In this document: positions 38,679 to 51,465 of the stretch, in pieces
Numbering within the stretch: the stretch's first letter is position 1
Layout of the letters: each line of letters opens with the position of its first letter
The notes under the pieces: generated by a model
What the model saw: only the letters and a program-made list of their open reading frames with translations
Told to the model about the DNA's origin: nothing
The model's database searches: none
Assembly: GCA_013365365.1 (NCBI GenBank)
Contig: JABVXU010000128.1
Location: 1 to 64,000 of the forward strand
Direction: 5' to 3'
Source of the DNA: Cruorifilaria tuberocauda
Taxonomy: Eukaryota > Nematoda > Chromadorea > Rhabditida > Onchocercidae
DNA: 64,000 nucleotides
Made by a program: the position numbers and the translations under genes

Positions 38679-39382
38679 ATGAGGGGAGGAAACACACAGA
38701 TGTTTCTTGAATTGGAAATTTCCTCACCCCCCTTTTATTTTTTTCCAAAGAGATAAAAGTTAGGAATATCAGAAAGTTGCCACATTTATGTGCACATTAA
38801 GTTATGTCCGCGGCTATAATGCGTATTTTCTGTGTTATTTAAATAAACTATTATTTTATGAGCTATGTATTATGCACTATTCACGTTGGTTATCGTTATT
38901 TATTTGACAGAAAAGTATTTTTCAATCTAATTATTTATATGTGACTTTAGTAGCATTACTCCAACATGGAGAACTGCTATCTATATTCAGCGACATAAAT
39001 GCTAAACTGTGTAGTAAGAATTCAAGAGTACATAGTACGAATTTTCTGTACCGCTGTTAAATGTCCATTAGAATAAACCAAACTACAAATTTTTATAGGT
39101 AATTTTGAAGAAAATTTGAAATTAGAAGTAAATTAGTGTAGAATGAAATGAACTTGCTTTACTGACTATTATATTTTTCCAATTAGCGTTATTTTTTGTC
39201 TTTACTTTTTTTGAAGCATATTATTGATAAATACGGGTGTGGAGTGAGGTAAGCAGCATATTTGGTGTTTTTCACTAGTCTCTTTGTTTATCTCATCTAA
39301 TTCAAACACCTGCTTCATATGCAGAGCACAACATTCCAGATATCGTTATCAGTTGTTGGTTGTTGACAAATAATTTAGTCTA
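38679..39382. other. Intergenic stretch
   Basis: Separates TMEM164 from the PEBP leader exon. AT-rich; no open frame or repeat of note. It should hold the TMEM164 3' end and the distal PEBP promoter. Confidence 0.6.
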
Positions 39383-42300
39383 ATGTCGTTTGCTCGATCG
39401 GTCGCCCTCCTCAAACCTTACTCCTTCAATATCTTTGCTCCATTAAATTATTCTTCAAGTGTCATCACATTTGCAACAAAGCAAAGATTTAGTTGGCTGA
39501 GGTATATTTTTAACTTATACTCTCAGATAGGAATAGATGGTACTGAATAAGTGTTCCCTTCATTGAGATCAAAACTAGGACCAAATAATTCAGCGTACTC
39601 CCATTCATTGGTACTATTAAAGTGTGCAGTTTTTCGGTTTGGAATTCTAAAATAGCCGATAATTCTAGAACAGTAATGTGCTTATCATATTCAATTTCAT
39701 GCTTTATCCAATCAATAGATCATTTTAGCTTCGTTATTTCACTATGTGGCAACATTTCCTTCCTTGTCAGTCATATTGTTGTTTTATTTATTTAATCGAA
39801 TGTGATTAAATAAATAATGGTATTAAATATGGTCACCATCTTTTTGATAAGCGATCGTCCCACGTGCAACAGCCACAAGTGGATTTATAACCATTTAATT
39901 TGCATCGCAGTTGTAGTGTTATGATTGTCTGACCTGTCTGTTTGTTTATGGAATGTTTAATTCTTGTATTTTTGTGTAGGTGAAATTAATACGGGACATT
40001 GGTATCTTGGCCTTCAGATGCTATGTAAACGGAATAAACTGATATATTATTGTGAGAAGGAATTTCTTTTATTTTTCTCCGAATATATTACATTTTAGTT
40101 AAGTAGAGAGGCGATCGGTTTTAATGGACATTTGACAGTTTGACGGTATGATTACATAAAAATTGTGGAAATTAAGAAGCATAATTTACATATCCAACGT
40201 CCTCATATTCTATCAATAAGTAATTATTCTGGGAACTAGGTAAATCTCTTATTATCATAAAAGGTACATATGAAAGTTGGAAGTAATCCAGCGAGTGCTT
40301 CATTTTATCCGATGCAGAATTCTGCATTGTTCCGAATAATGATAAGCTGAAATGGTGAGGAAGATAGTTAAATATATGCAGAAAAAACAGATCAATCAGG
40401 GGAGATTTGATGAAAATCTTAAATATTAAATAGGCAGTAGGTGAGAAAAGAAAGAATTAATTCTGTTCGATTCTTGAATGATATCAGTTTACAGAGTAAT
40501 GAAATGAGGCAGTTTATTGAGGAGAATGGAATGAAGAGAAACGGATATAGCGGGTAACTAACTATTCATATCTTTTGATGTTGCACTGAATCACTGAACC
40601 CGTAGATATTTTAAAAATATTACGAAATTCCCATATAGTGTATTTGAAAATATTACAGATCGTTTTTTAATTCGGTCATTGCTTTTCTATATATTTTCTT
40701 TCAATATAAACTAAGCTGATCTGTTCTGTTTTCTCTATTTCATTTGCTCTTTCTGGTTTTGAATAGTTTCTGTAATCAGGTCATATCGCGAAGTTTGATA
40801 GGCGAAGCTATTTGCGCTCAATACCACAAAATAAATTTATAACGAAACGAAATCCTGTTATAAGTTCATTCAAGAATTTCTCATGAAACAAGAATAAAGA
40901 GGAACATTATTGATTTGCTCTATATTTTCTTCAGATTCATTCAGTAGTCAAGGTCTTAATCTGTAATGCATCGTCGATGTAAATCATTTGAAGGTCATTA
41001 TGTGCCAAGTCACATCTATATCCAATAATAATTTAGCGAGGAACCTTTCACTTGCAGTACTGAATTACATTAATGAATCTTTACTTTGAGTTATGTATTC
41101 ATGATTAATTTGATCAAATAGTGAAGTGATTTGAGGTTCACTTCTGAAATGATCATGTTCTTCGAGAATGGATAGATAATTTATAAGGCAATTCCCACTT
41201 TGTTCAGGATTGGTTGCTTATTTTTTTTGTGGCAATAATGTGCAGGATAATGCATTATTTGCTAGTAATGATCGCTTTAATGATGTATTCAATGTCTGCA
41301 GAAGAGTGAGTTTTCATGTATCCTATCAGTCAGGTGTGGCTACTATCGGTAACGATCATCTTATTCAAAAATGCTTTATAAACGCTTTGCTTTCTCACTT
41401 AGTTATTAGTTTAATAAGATCCCTCTATTACTTATTCGTTATTTAGAAAATTTTCACTACCTGATAATTTATGAGGTAATGGTTGAGCCTGATGAAATTT
41501 AGTTATTTAATCAAGGACGAGTCAATTCAGCAGATAATTATTAAATAAACTGGTTTCTTTAAGGCCGAGACATGTAGTGGAAATTAACGCGATAATCTGA
41601 GTGATCTGGTAGTCACTTGCCTTACTTTTTATTTTTCTTGCTTTTATGCATTTTGTTTATTTGCATTTTATATTCTCCATGAATATTTTTAGTTTAAAAA
41701 TTTTCTATTGCAAAAAACAAACCGGATTCAATAAAAGAAGAATTTGAGCTGCGGAAACGAGTTTTAAATGTTGGGATTCTGGATTGAACATTTCAAGAAA
41801 AGTGGTGTTAATTAATGATTTTAACCTTTAGAAAAGAAATGAGGCAGAACATATAGAAAAAGGTTAAGTTCAAAAAATATAGCGGATGTGTCATAATTGT
41901 AGGGGAAGCAATATCACAATGTCAGTAGAAGAAGCATTCAGAAAGCACCAAGTTGTTCCTGACGTTATATCAACGGCCCCTACTAAACTTATCACTGCCG
42001 ATTACAAAAGTGGTGTTAAGGTAAGTATTTGAAAAACATACGGGAAGTACGTGGATGCATTTGTTGAATACATTTTTTAGATTATTAATTAGTTAACTAT
42101 CAGCTTTATAATTGATGGTGTCAGAGACTGCTAAAGTGGAGTTCAAAAAGGGCTAGTAGCTATAGTAATTCAAATTAGAGTCAATTTGACATTTATTAAA
42201 AATTGCTGCAAACTATTTTATGTTGCTTAATTATCGTGAGAATAAACAATAATAATATCTGAAAAATATTTAGGTGAATCTGGGCAATGAACTTACGCCA

Positions 42301-43182
42301 ACGCAGGTGAAAGATGAACCAAAAGTATCATGGGAAGCGGATGCTGAAAGCTTGTATACACTTGTTATGACTGGTATCCAGTCGTTTAAGTTACTGTTAT
42401 TCATTTCAATTGCAGCTATTACAAATTAATTTAGTAATTGAACCATAAATTTCAGACCCGGATGCGCCATCTCGAGAAAAACCCACCTATAGAGAATGGC
42501 ATCACTGGTAGGTGTTTGGAACACCTATTATTCTGATTATTTGTTAGCAGTTGACTGTCCTAAGTTTTCGATGAAAACCTTTTGATGAAAAGGTGTTTAA
42601 GACATAAATCTATTTTCACAGGTTGGTGACTAATATTCCTGGACAAGAAGTTAGCAAAGGTGATATACTTTCCGAGTATGTTGGATCGGGTCCTCCAAAA
42701 GGCACAGGTAAATAGTGACACCATTGTATTGTTATAAAAAAATAATTAGTTGTAGGAATTATCTTTTTAAAGTCAATAAGTTTTTATAGTTATTCATTTA
42801 ATTGATATTGTTCGAAACACTGTATTAATACTGATTTCATTTGTAGGACTTCACCGCTATGTGTTCTTGGTTTACAAACAGCCAAAAAAAATCGTCGATA
42901 CTGATCATGGGCACCTTACTAACAGATCAGGCGCAAATCGCGGAAATTTCAAAATCAGCAAATTTGCAACGAAACACAAATTGGGAAGTCCAGTTGCCGG
43001 GAACTTCTATCAGGTCATTTCGAAATCTCGTAAAATTGATCATAATTATGAGAGTACATGTGAGAATGCCGTGAATTTTTAGGATGTTTCAAAAGCAAGG
43101 AAATAAAATTATAATTAGCAAAGTATTTTAGGCTCAGTATGACGACTATGTTCCCAAACTGTACGAACAACTCAGTGGTTGA
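39383..43182 (+). CDS. PEBP-family protein with optional mitochondrial-type leader
   Basis: Seven exons, 39383-39501, 41903-42020, 42274-42373, 42456-42507, 42622-42707, 42847-43013 and 43132-43182, give 230 residues. Starting at the internal ATG 41919 gives 185, the normal PEBP length. PEBP proteins bind phosphatidylethanolamine and anions and can inhibit kinases or proteases. The ligand-site motifs are clear: MTDPDAPSR, REWHHWLVTNIPG, and [13 protein letters not shown], then [20 protein letters not shown]. It resembles C. elegans F40A3.3 and is related to the filarial Ov-16 antigen, but this copy has no secretion signal. Exon 1 encodes [15 protein letters not shown]..., basic and hydroxylated like a mitochondrial presequence. 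It joins exon 2 in perfect phase after a 2.4-kb intron and sits four bases after TAATTTAG. Whether both forms are made is inference. Confidence 0.93.
39785..39816. repeat. 13-bp perfect inverted repeat
   Basis: TATTTATTTAATC at 39785-39797 is complemented exactly by 39804-39816 across a six-base loop, in the long first intron of the PEBP gene. AT-rich, so chance is possible. Confidence 0.8.
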
Positions 43183-44015
43183 TGGCTGTAACTAATTTTT
43201 GTAATTTTTGAACGAAGTTATTTTCCTTTTCTCTAATTTCGGATTTAATGACAATAAAGATCTTTTTGCCATGTTTTTTATAGACCAAGCAAGTTTAATT
43301 ATTCAATTGATTCTTTAGGCTTATATACATATTACATATTTCATTTTTGAATTCATTAGTTTGAGCTGTTGCACCATCTCTTTTCCTTTCAACTTCCGTT
43401 TACTGATGAAATTTTCTAAGATAAGATTTAAAAACTTACCGTAACCCATTGCGGTTAATATGCGATCACAGTCGATCAAAAAGTTATTAGGATTACAGGT
43501 TGTAACATCTCATAAAACTGGTGTTGGAAAAAAAGACAATACATGAGAAGAGACGCTGAAATGGTATTTCAAGTCCTAAAGTGTGATTTCGACATTTCAA
43601 AAAGTAATGAATTACCTGCTGAAGACAATTAGGGCATTTAAAACTCATAATTATATGCGTGTCTAGTAATTCAGTCTCATCAGGTTGGATGACAATACGT
43701 TCCACGTAGCGCTTCACTTCTCGAATCCGCTCTCATCGCGATGTGAACTCGGGATTTTGAGCTGCAGCTTATGTTTTGTTTCATACATGGAATTAAGTGG
43801 CGTGAATTTTCACTGTTCAAGATGTGCATGTATACAGAGCGCGCACACGTGTATGGTTGTGGTTAGGGGTAACACGCACGTGTGAGTATTTAGCTAAAAA
43901 GCACGTATATATGCAAGTAGGAATATATTCTGAGGATATGGGTGTTATGATTTTCATACTTTTCATGCTAAATCTATTCAGCACGTATTGCAGGATTCGT
44001 TTAATTATTTATTGA
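43183..44015. other. Intergenic stretch with a possible minus-strand exon
   Basis: On the minus strand, about 43736-43625, a frame reads RYVERIVIQPDETELLDTHI followed by SFKCPNCLQQ and an excellent donor (CAG/GTAATT). Farther on, about 43486-43441, NFLIDCDRILTAMGY ends at a GTAAGT donor. These look like exons of a zinc-ribbon-like protein but I could not find a start, a join or a 3' end. The + strand to the right shows the acceptor for the AIF gene (TATTGCAG at 43993). Confidence 0.35.
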
Positions 44016-47000
44016 ATGATGGCGCTAGAACGACTTTGTATGGTTGGACGGCAATTATATCGCTCCAAACTTTTGTTTAAGTTCAGTCCTGGAACTATCG
44101 CAATATTAAGATGCAGTAGTAGCACCATATCAGATGATAAGCTAAAAACACTACCAGCAGGATTGCAGAAATTGGTTCGTCGATGTTTATGGTGTATTCT
44201 ATCATTATACAATATACTCCCAATGACTTTTACTATGGAGTAATTGCGATGGGGCGTTACGGTCATGACTTAATGTACCGGCTGTAATTTGGTGTTTATT
44301 TCTTTTATATTTTCGTGAATGTGATTCGGCGTTTACTATTTACTGCAAGAAATATTTTAGAATTAAGGATGTCTTTTTCATTAAATATCACTGAACTGTC
44401 ATTATTGAGATAGATGATAATTCATTCTTAACGGTCTACTGTTCTTTAATCGTTTATTAGTCCTCGATCTAGGATTTAAACTGTTTGAGAAAACTTTCTA
44501 TATTTTACTGTAGAGTTAGGTTTTTATCCGTTCTCAGTGATTGCAGGCTAAAATAAAAATCGAAGATTTGCATCATATTAATCCTGGTCCTCCCACTACT
44601 CATGATGATGTAGCAATTCCTTTTAAAAAATTTGAAGAAGCGAAGAAAGACTTCATGCCTACCTTCAATTTGTATTTCTACGGTTCCTTAATACTTTTTG
44701 CTGCAACCTCTTATTGGGTTAGTTTATTTTTTTTTTGAAATTTGGTATCTAGAGATATCAGTTTCAGTTTCCACGAAATTTTCGGGAATTGAATGCTTGA
44801 ACTAGATAAATAATCAGCTATTGCGTAACATTGATGGCTACTACAAGAAGTAGTTATCGGAAAATTATTATACTGTAGGATCGTAGCAGTGGTGATTTTA
44901 GGTATTTTTCATCGAAGACATTTGGCCTTACAATGCACGAGCACCGGTTAAGTCATATCGAGAACGGCATAAAAGCGGAAAACTGGAATCGTCGAGTGAT
45001 GGTAGTTCAGGCGGAAATAAAAAATTGGCGGGCGCCGCTGCAGCTGGTGCAGCATTAGCTATTGATAGCAGCGAAAAGGTCAAAAATTAGTCTGCTTTGC
45101 ATTTTTATCGCTTTTATTAATTTAATTTTTATAATTAGTGTTCTATCTACTACCTCATGTAACTGTTCATTTCCTTCAATTTAGTATCCTTCTCTTGACT
45201 TCGCCTTGCTTCTGCTGCTCTATTTTTCGTTCTTTATATTCGCATTTGAAGAATAAAAGAACTCAAAAAACTGTATCTTATTGAATGCTTAAATTAGATA
45301 TCCCTTTCAAAATTCAAAATATTGCTCACTTTTTCATGGCCTAAAATTGGCTCGTAGAGACATTGTCTTATATCAACTTTGTAGTTGATTAATTATTTGT
45401 TACGGTACTTCATCTGCCGCGATACTTTTAATATTCTTTCTATTTACGATGTGAAATTCAGTTAATTTTCTTATATAACCACATATTTCCTGTAATTCTC
45501 CCAAATTTGCTTCTTTTAATTAATTATTTGTTTTCATTAACTTTAGGTAGCTAAAAATTGCTGATAATTATCGATAAAGATTTGAATTTGGCTTACTGTG
45601 GTTGCACTGGTATTTTCCACGAGGGGCATGACATGATTTGGCCGAAGTCAAATAAGAAAATTCAAAGTACTCTGATACTTTGATTTTATTGGTAAAACTG
45701 AAAAATCTATTGAATTTTCGGTTACGACGATAGCAGAACAACTTGTGAAAATAATGCAGCATTTTAACTTGTCCATCTGCCGTCATTGAATTCTTTCTAG
45801 TTCAATTCGTAAAGGAGATTGGCCTGTTCTGCTGTTGAAATATAATATGGAGACATGAAGTAATTAGATTCTTTTAGGAGGCAACAGAAGCACACACTGG
45901 TGCTGAGAAAGATGTGAAGATTGACATTTCTGCTGCTTCTTCCCTAGCATCAGTTAAGAAGAAAGAGGCAGTAGTCAGTGAGGAATCTGTAGTGCCGGAA
46001 GAGGGAAGTACAGTGGGACCGCAAAAAAAAATTATAGTGGATTCGGAAAAATTACCCGAAGAAATACCTTATTTGCTGATAGGTTCTGGTACTGCGTCAT
46101 ATTACGCCGCCTTGGCAATAAGAGCTCGAGATGCTGATGCTAAAGTGCTGATAATAGGTGATGAGAAGCATCTGCCATACAATCGACCTCCATTATCAAA
46201 GGAACTGTGGTGGCATGGAGAAGACCAGGTTAGTTTTCATCAAAGAAATTTGTCTAAAGACTGATCAACTGTAAGTTTTAGTTGTAGTTGCAATTACCAC
46301 ACATTGGAATAGTAATGCTGAAATATTGGCAGGAAATCATACTTTCATTTAGGTTGCTGAAACTCTGGAATATAGAGGTTATAGTGGAAAGAAACGGGAT
46401 GTGTATTTTGAAGCACCAGGTTTCTTCATAGCACCGGGTGAGATTGAATCAGCTGAACATGGTGGCGTATCGTTAGTCAGTGGACATCGAGTTGTTAAAC
46501 TTGATTTGGCTACGCAAACAGCATATCTTGATGATGGGCGTTCATTGAAGTATCAAAAGTGTCTCATAGCTACAGGTGAATATTTATATCTTATACCATA
46601 AGTCTCTTTCTACTCTTAATTTATCTCTATTTCATTTCAAGGGAACTTGTCATTAGAACTGCTTATTGATAATTATATATTCATAAAAAATCACACAAAC
46701 AGATTTATGAGAAATAAACGTTTTATTCGCTTCTAAAAGCTTATATCTCATCTTAGTAGTTAAAATTTTAGGAGGATATCCAAAGTCACTGCCAGTAATC
46801 GATAATTCTGACGAAGAAGTTAAGCGAAGAGTGACATTGTTCCGAACGGTTTGTTTCACTTTGATGTATATTTTTTTCCCACTAAAACGTAAATATGGCC
46901 TTAAATTTGTTGGTTACAGATTGACGATTTTCGTAAATTGGATGAAATAGTTCGAAAAAGTAAGTCTATAACAGTTATTGGCGGTAGTTTCTTAGGTTCG

Positions 47001-48937
47001 GAGTTAGCGAACTCATTGAATCGACGATTCGGAGAACAAGGATTGCAAATTTGTCAGGCAAGTATTTACATTAATAAAAATTCAATCGTGTGGAAATTTT
47101 CAAGCAATATAAATATACAACTCATAGGAAGCGCAAAATAGAATAATTTGTCCTCATTTTATTACTCGTCTTTCATATTTTCGTAATTACTTTTTCTATC
47201 ATTTCAGATATTCCGAGAAAAAGGCAATGTCGCTGAGATTCTACCACAGTTTTTGAGCAAATATACAACCAGCGAATTGCGTAAAAGTGGTATTAACGTT
47301 ATGCCTGAGAAGGAACTTAAACGTGTGACAGTGGATCAAAATGGCAAGCTTCGCTTGCAGTTAACAACAGGAGGTACTGTATCATGATTTTTCGAAAAAT
47401 AATACTTTTTTCGATAAGGCTTAAACAAAACGTTGCGTGATTTTGACGAAATCTAATGGTGTGAATTACTGACGTTAATCCTTGAATTGATAAAAATAAA
47501 TGGTTTAACAAGAGAGATATTACATACAATCATATCCAATTTACAATGTTATCACTTGGATAATGTAACATTAAATTACATTCCTAGTGATTATTATCAA
47601 TGAGGAATTGATTTCGTATTACAGAAATTATAAATACTGATCACATCATTGTGGCAATAGGTATATGCGCAAATACGGATTTGGCAAAATCTTGCGGCTT
47701 GGAAACTGACCCTGTATGTTTATTCAATATTTTTATTTTCATTCTATCTTTAGGTATCGATATTATATTAATATATTAATCTAGTATATATTAATATATA
47801 TTAATAGCATTACTCTATGAGTATTATTAGTTTATCCGATTCTATAATAGGTGAACGGTGGTTATGTAGTTGATGCCGAATTGCGTGCTCGATCAAATGT
47901 GTGGGTTGCTGGTGATGTAAGTAGCTTTTACGATGTTAAACTTGGTCGACGAAGAATGGAGCATTGGGAACATGCTCAAATAACCGGACGCCTCGCTGGT
48001 GAAAATATGACTGGAGGTATTGTTTTATCTTTTTGCAATGCTCTTTCTACCATTGTTGCTTCTGAATTGAGTTTGACGATAGAATTTCTATAAACTTTAT
48101 TGTTAAGCAACATTTCTGGTTCATATTATAGACTGTAAATGCTAAATTTTTTTTAGCGAACAGACCATACTGGCATCAATCTTCTTATTATTCCATCCTA
48201 GCACCAACTGTTTACTTGGAAGCAGTTGGTAAGACTGATTCGAGCTTGAGAACAGTATCGGTTTTGGCAGATACTAAAGAGAAGGTGGATATCACTTTAA
48301 GCATTTCCTCTTACTAGGAAAAACTTGTGAAAGAGATACTTTTCAATTTCATTAATCTTTTTCTGATATGTATGTATCAAAAAGGGAACAATGTCCATAT
48401 TTTCTAACAGTATCAAGTTCAGACTGATGAGATCAAAAAAGGAGTTGTGTTTTACCTTAATGGTAAAGTCATCGTGGGCGTACTGCTGCTAAATATTTCT
48501 GGTCCAGGTATTGAAATTGCACGACGGCTAATTGCAGACGGACATGAGCATGATAATTTCAAAGAAGTAAGTCATTTATTGTGAGTTTTGTAAATCCAAA
48601 AGTCCATTTAAATGTGTAACTGGTTTATTTTTCAAATTAGTTAAAGTCTATTTTCATGCGGAGTAGTAGATATTTTTAGATTCTAAGCGTATTTCGATTT
48701 TCTCCCAGTATTTCAGGTCTGTAGTTTTGGTTTCAGTCACATACTGACTGCAGTTTTTAAATTTCAAACTTAAACTTTAGCTGGAGGTCAAATTACTAAA
48801 CCTTCTTAAAAAGGGCTGCCAAAAATGAAATATTTGTAGTAATTATTCTTAAATATATATGTGGAAATTTTTACATTCAGCTTGCTAAACTATTCGAGTT
48901 ACATAAAAGCAGAGCAGACGATGAACAAGAGAGATAA
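44016..48937 (+). CDS. wah-1: Apoptosis-inducing factor, mitochondrial (AIFM1)
   Basis: Thirteen exons close in phase to 681 residues: 44016-44174, 44547-44717, 44902-45078, 45878-46228, 46353-46575, 46772-46848, 46920-47057, 47208-47373, 47625-47713, 47851-48016, 48157-48284, 48423-48566, 48881-48937. AIF is an FAD/NADH oxidoreductase of the inner-membrane space that supports respiratory-chain assembly and can degrade chromatin after release. Seen: a basic presequence, a TM anchor ([20 protein letters not shown]), the FAD loop ([20 protein letters not shown]), [12 protein letters not shown], the NAD loop ([15 protein letters not shown]), [20 protein letters not shown], and [18 protein letters not shown]. 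The linker after the anchor is Lys/Ala/Ser-rich and longer than in the human protein. Intron 7 starts with GC (CAG/GCAAGT). Start chosen as the first ATG; MMALERL allows either Met. Confidence 0.95.
47058..47207 (+). other. GC-AG intron in the AIF gene
   Basis: Exon 7 ends TTGCAAATTTGTCAG and the intron begins GCAAGT, ending ATTTCAG. No nearby GT restores the phase or the conserved join (LQICQ to IFREKGN). The donor is otherwise a perfect match to U1, as is usual for GC donors. Confidence 0.8.
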
Positions 48938-50020
48938 TCCTGCCATTGGAAATCTGTTTGCATGCATTCAACATGCATTCAAGCCCACATCAAGTCTTGA
49001 TGTTGCACTTCTATCTTTACTGTGCATATCTTTTGTTTATGATAGATCTGAATTATATGTTTTATAGGAATTGTGTACACAGAATTTATATCTGTTTCAC
49101 TTTTTATAATTTATTTTCCCTCATGATCATGTGTTAATATTTTCATTTGAATGCTGTGCATTGAAGGAGCTTTCATCAAATTTATTTTAAAAATTTTGGA
49201 AGTTGTTATGTTTGCAATAAAAATTTTTATTTTTGCATGCTGACGCTGAATAATAAATTGAGGTTGTAAAGCATATGATGATTCCCAATCGTCTCTCCTA
49301 TTGCGGATTACTCTTTGTCAACAAAATAAAATGCTTTGCAAAGATTGCCATCGTTAGTTTCCGTTTTTACACTATATTATTATTATAAATTGATTATATG
49401 TTATAACGGTCTTTTTATATTTTTTTATAATAATATATTACTTTATATTTTTAATTTAATATGTAACGTATTACTTAGCATCAAATATACTTAATTCATA
49501 AACTGATTACCTTGAACCAACTTGATTCAATGCTATTTAGCCTAGTATCAGTATCATAAAACAAATATCATCGTTCTATTTGGCCCTCTAAGATTATCTT
49601 ACAGAATACCATAGAAATCTGTTATTCTTTTTTATACACTGCACTAAATGCACACATCATCATGACTTTGACAATATATAAACGTTTTCAAGCTTTATAT
49701 AATCACGAAATGTGATAATGACGATACATTTATCCAAACAAGAAGATACAGAAATCGCTTAGACAATTTCTCATATATTGACTATGATTAAAAATTAAGC
49801 AAAATAGGCAGATCTAAATAATTAATTTTCATGAAAGTTATATGATAACCGGTCATTGATAACTTCCCGACTGTAATCTTTACAGAAGCACAGGCTAGGG
49901 TTTATTCTTTCTCGTCTTCCGAATATGCGTCCTAATTCTTAATCGATCATAGAAAGATTGCGTGCATAAATTTTATTTTGTAAATTTAAAAAATTTTTTT
50001 TCTGCTCCATGGAAATTACC

Positions 50021-50047
50021 GAGAGAGGGAGAGAGAGAGAGAGAGGG
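50021..50047. repeat. GA dinucleotide microsatellite
   Basis: GAGAGAGG followed by an uninterrupted run of GA to GAGGG. Low-complexity purine tract. Confidence 0.95.
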
Positions 50048-51394
50048 ACCTGAAAGTCTCCTCATGGAAATGCAGGAAGTAACAAACCCAATGATTTAAG
50101 TAGAATTGTGATATTTTAGTTATGGTGACGGGAACGAAGAAAAAGGAAAAAAGCAGTCATTTTGAAGGCAATCCGCTGTATAGTCTCAATTTTAATGAAT
50201 AATGATGATAATGGTAATAAATAATGACAGTGATACAGTGATGGTGATGATGATAACACTGATTGCGGTATTGGTGGCGAATGGTATTGTGATTTGACTG
50301 ATAAATGGTGTGATTGTGACAGTTAACATCCTCTTATCCCAGCGGTATGCCATCATAGTTTGCAGCATTCTTAGTTTCGTCTTCCAAAACGTCTGCAAAA
50401 ATTTCGGAAACAATATCATTGCGCGACATAACGGCGCTCCCATACATCAATTTAATTTAATATCTGATATTGAACAATTATTATCGCTTCACCCTTTCCG
50501 ATCTTTCTACTTCATTTTGACCTTTTGTAATTTGAGCCGTTAATTAGTTCATATCTTTCAACATAACAATACAGTTCCCTTCTTTATCACATCAAATTGA
50601 ATCGATCATTCATTGTTCACATCTTTTCCAAAACTAGGCAATCTATCTTCTCTTTTTTCTTCAGCACTTCATCATATTTCCTGCTATTTTTTACCATTTA
50701 TATTCTTTTCCCATTATTATTTCAATAAAAAAAAATAAGAGAACTCATGAATTTGCAGAGATTCTTTCTTTTCATAACTTTCGTGTCATTTTTCTTCTTA
50801 TCATAAAAATGTTTCACAATAAAAAAGCATGAAAACGAGAAAATTGAATAGCAAAAGAGTTAATTATTCACCAAAATTGAGAGGATAAGTGAAGATGAAT
50901 CTTATTAAAATTGAATTAAAAAATTCTTAATAACTATTAAATTTATGAAAGGGTGAAAAGGATGAAAAGTAAATGACAGAAGTTGAGAATTGTTGTATGA
51001 AAATGGAATAGTTGCCTCTCATAATCATTTTTTGATAGCCTTATACTCAATGGAATGAGGCTTAACTCTCAATGAATGAGCATGGATAAGGAATTTCAGG
51101 CCTCAATTAGATATTTTAAATTAGGATTGAGCTAGTGGGAGCTAGTGGCAGCTGCGTGCAATACGTCTCTCCTCTCCGTGGAACGCACCCCGCTCGCTCC
51201 ATTCTGGAAGTCTACCGAAAAACCGAAGAGGTGCAGGGAAGGAGTGGAGGAGTCTCGTTCGCTCGGCGCTCGCATTGCTGTGCTACTGCTTGTGCATGCA
51301 TGTATGTCAGTAGAGTTGATGGTTGATACTGGCCATCTGCTCCCTTGTAGCTGGGTGATTGCCGGGCTGAGTATCTTCCAGATTCCGTTCCTTC

Positions 51395-51465
51395 CATTCC
51401 ATTCCATTCCTCTCCCTTCTCTCTCTCCCTCTCTCTCCCTCTCTCTCCCCTCCCTTCCCTTTTTT
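51395..51465. repeat. Polypyrimidine CT-rich tract
   Basis: Runs of CCATT, then CTCTCTCTCC-type units. It immediately follows a GC-richer block and would form a strand-asymmetric purine/pyrimidine tract. Confidence 0.9.

Noticed and set aside
41210..41446. 78-codon frame in the PEBP first intron
   Set aside because: No splice support and no recognisable content; a long AT-rich intron is expected to hold such frames by chance.
49381..49480. Very AT-rich patch considered as an origin or transposon end
   Set aside because: No terminal repeats, target-site duplication or palindrome of useful length; composition alone is not evidence here.
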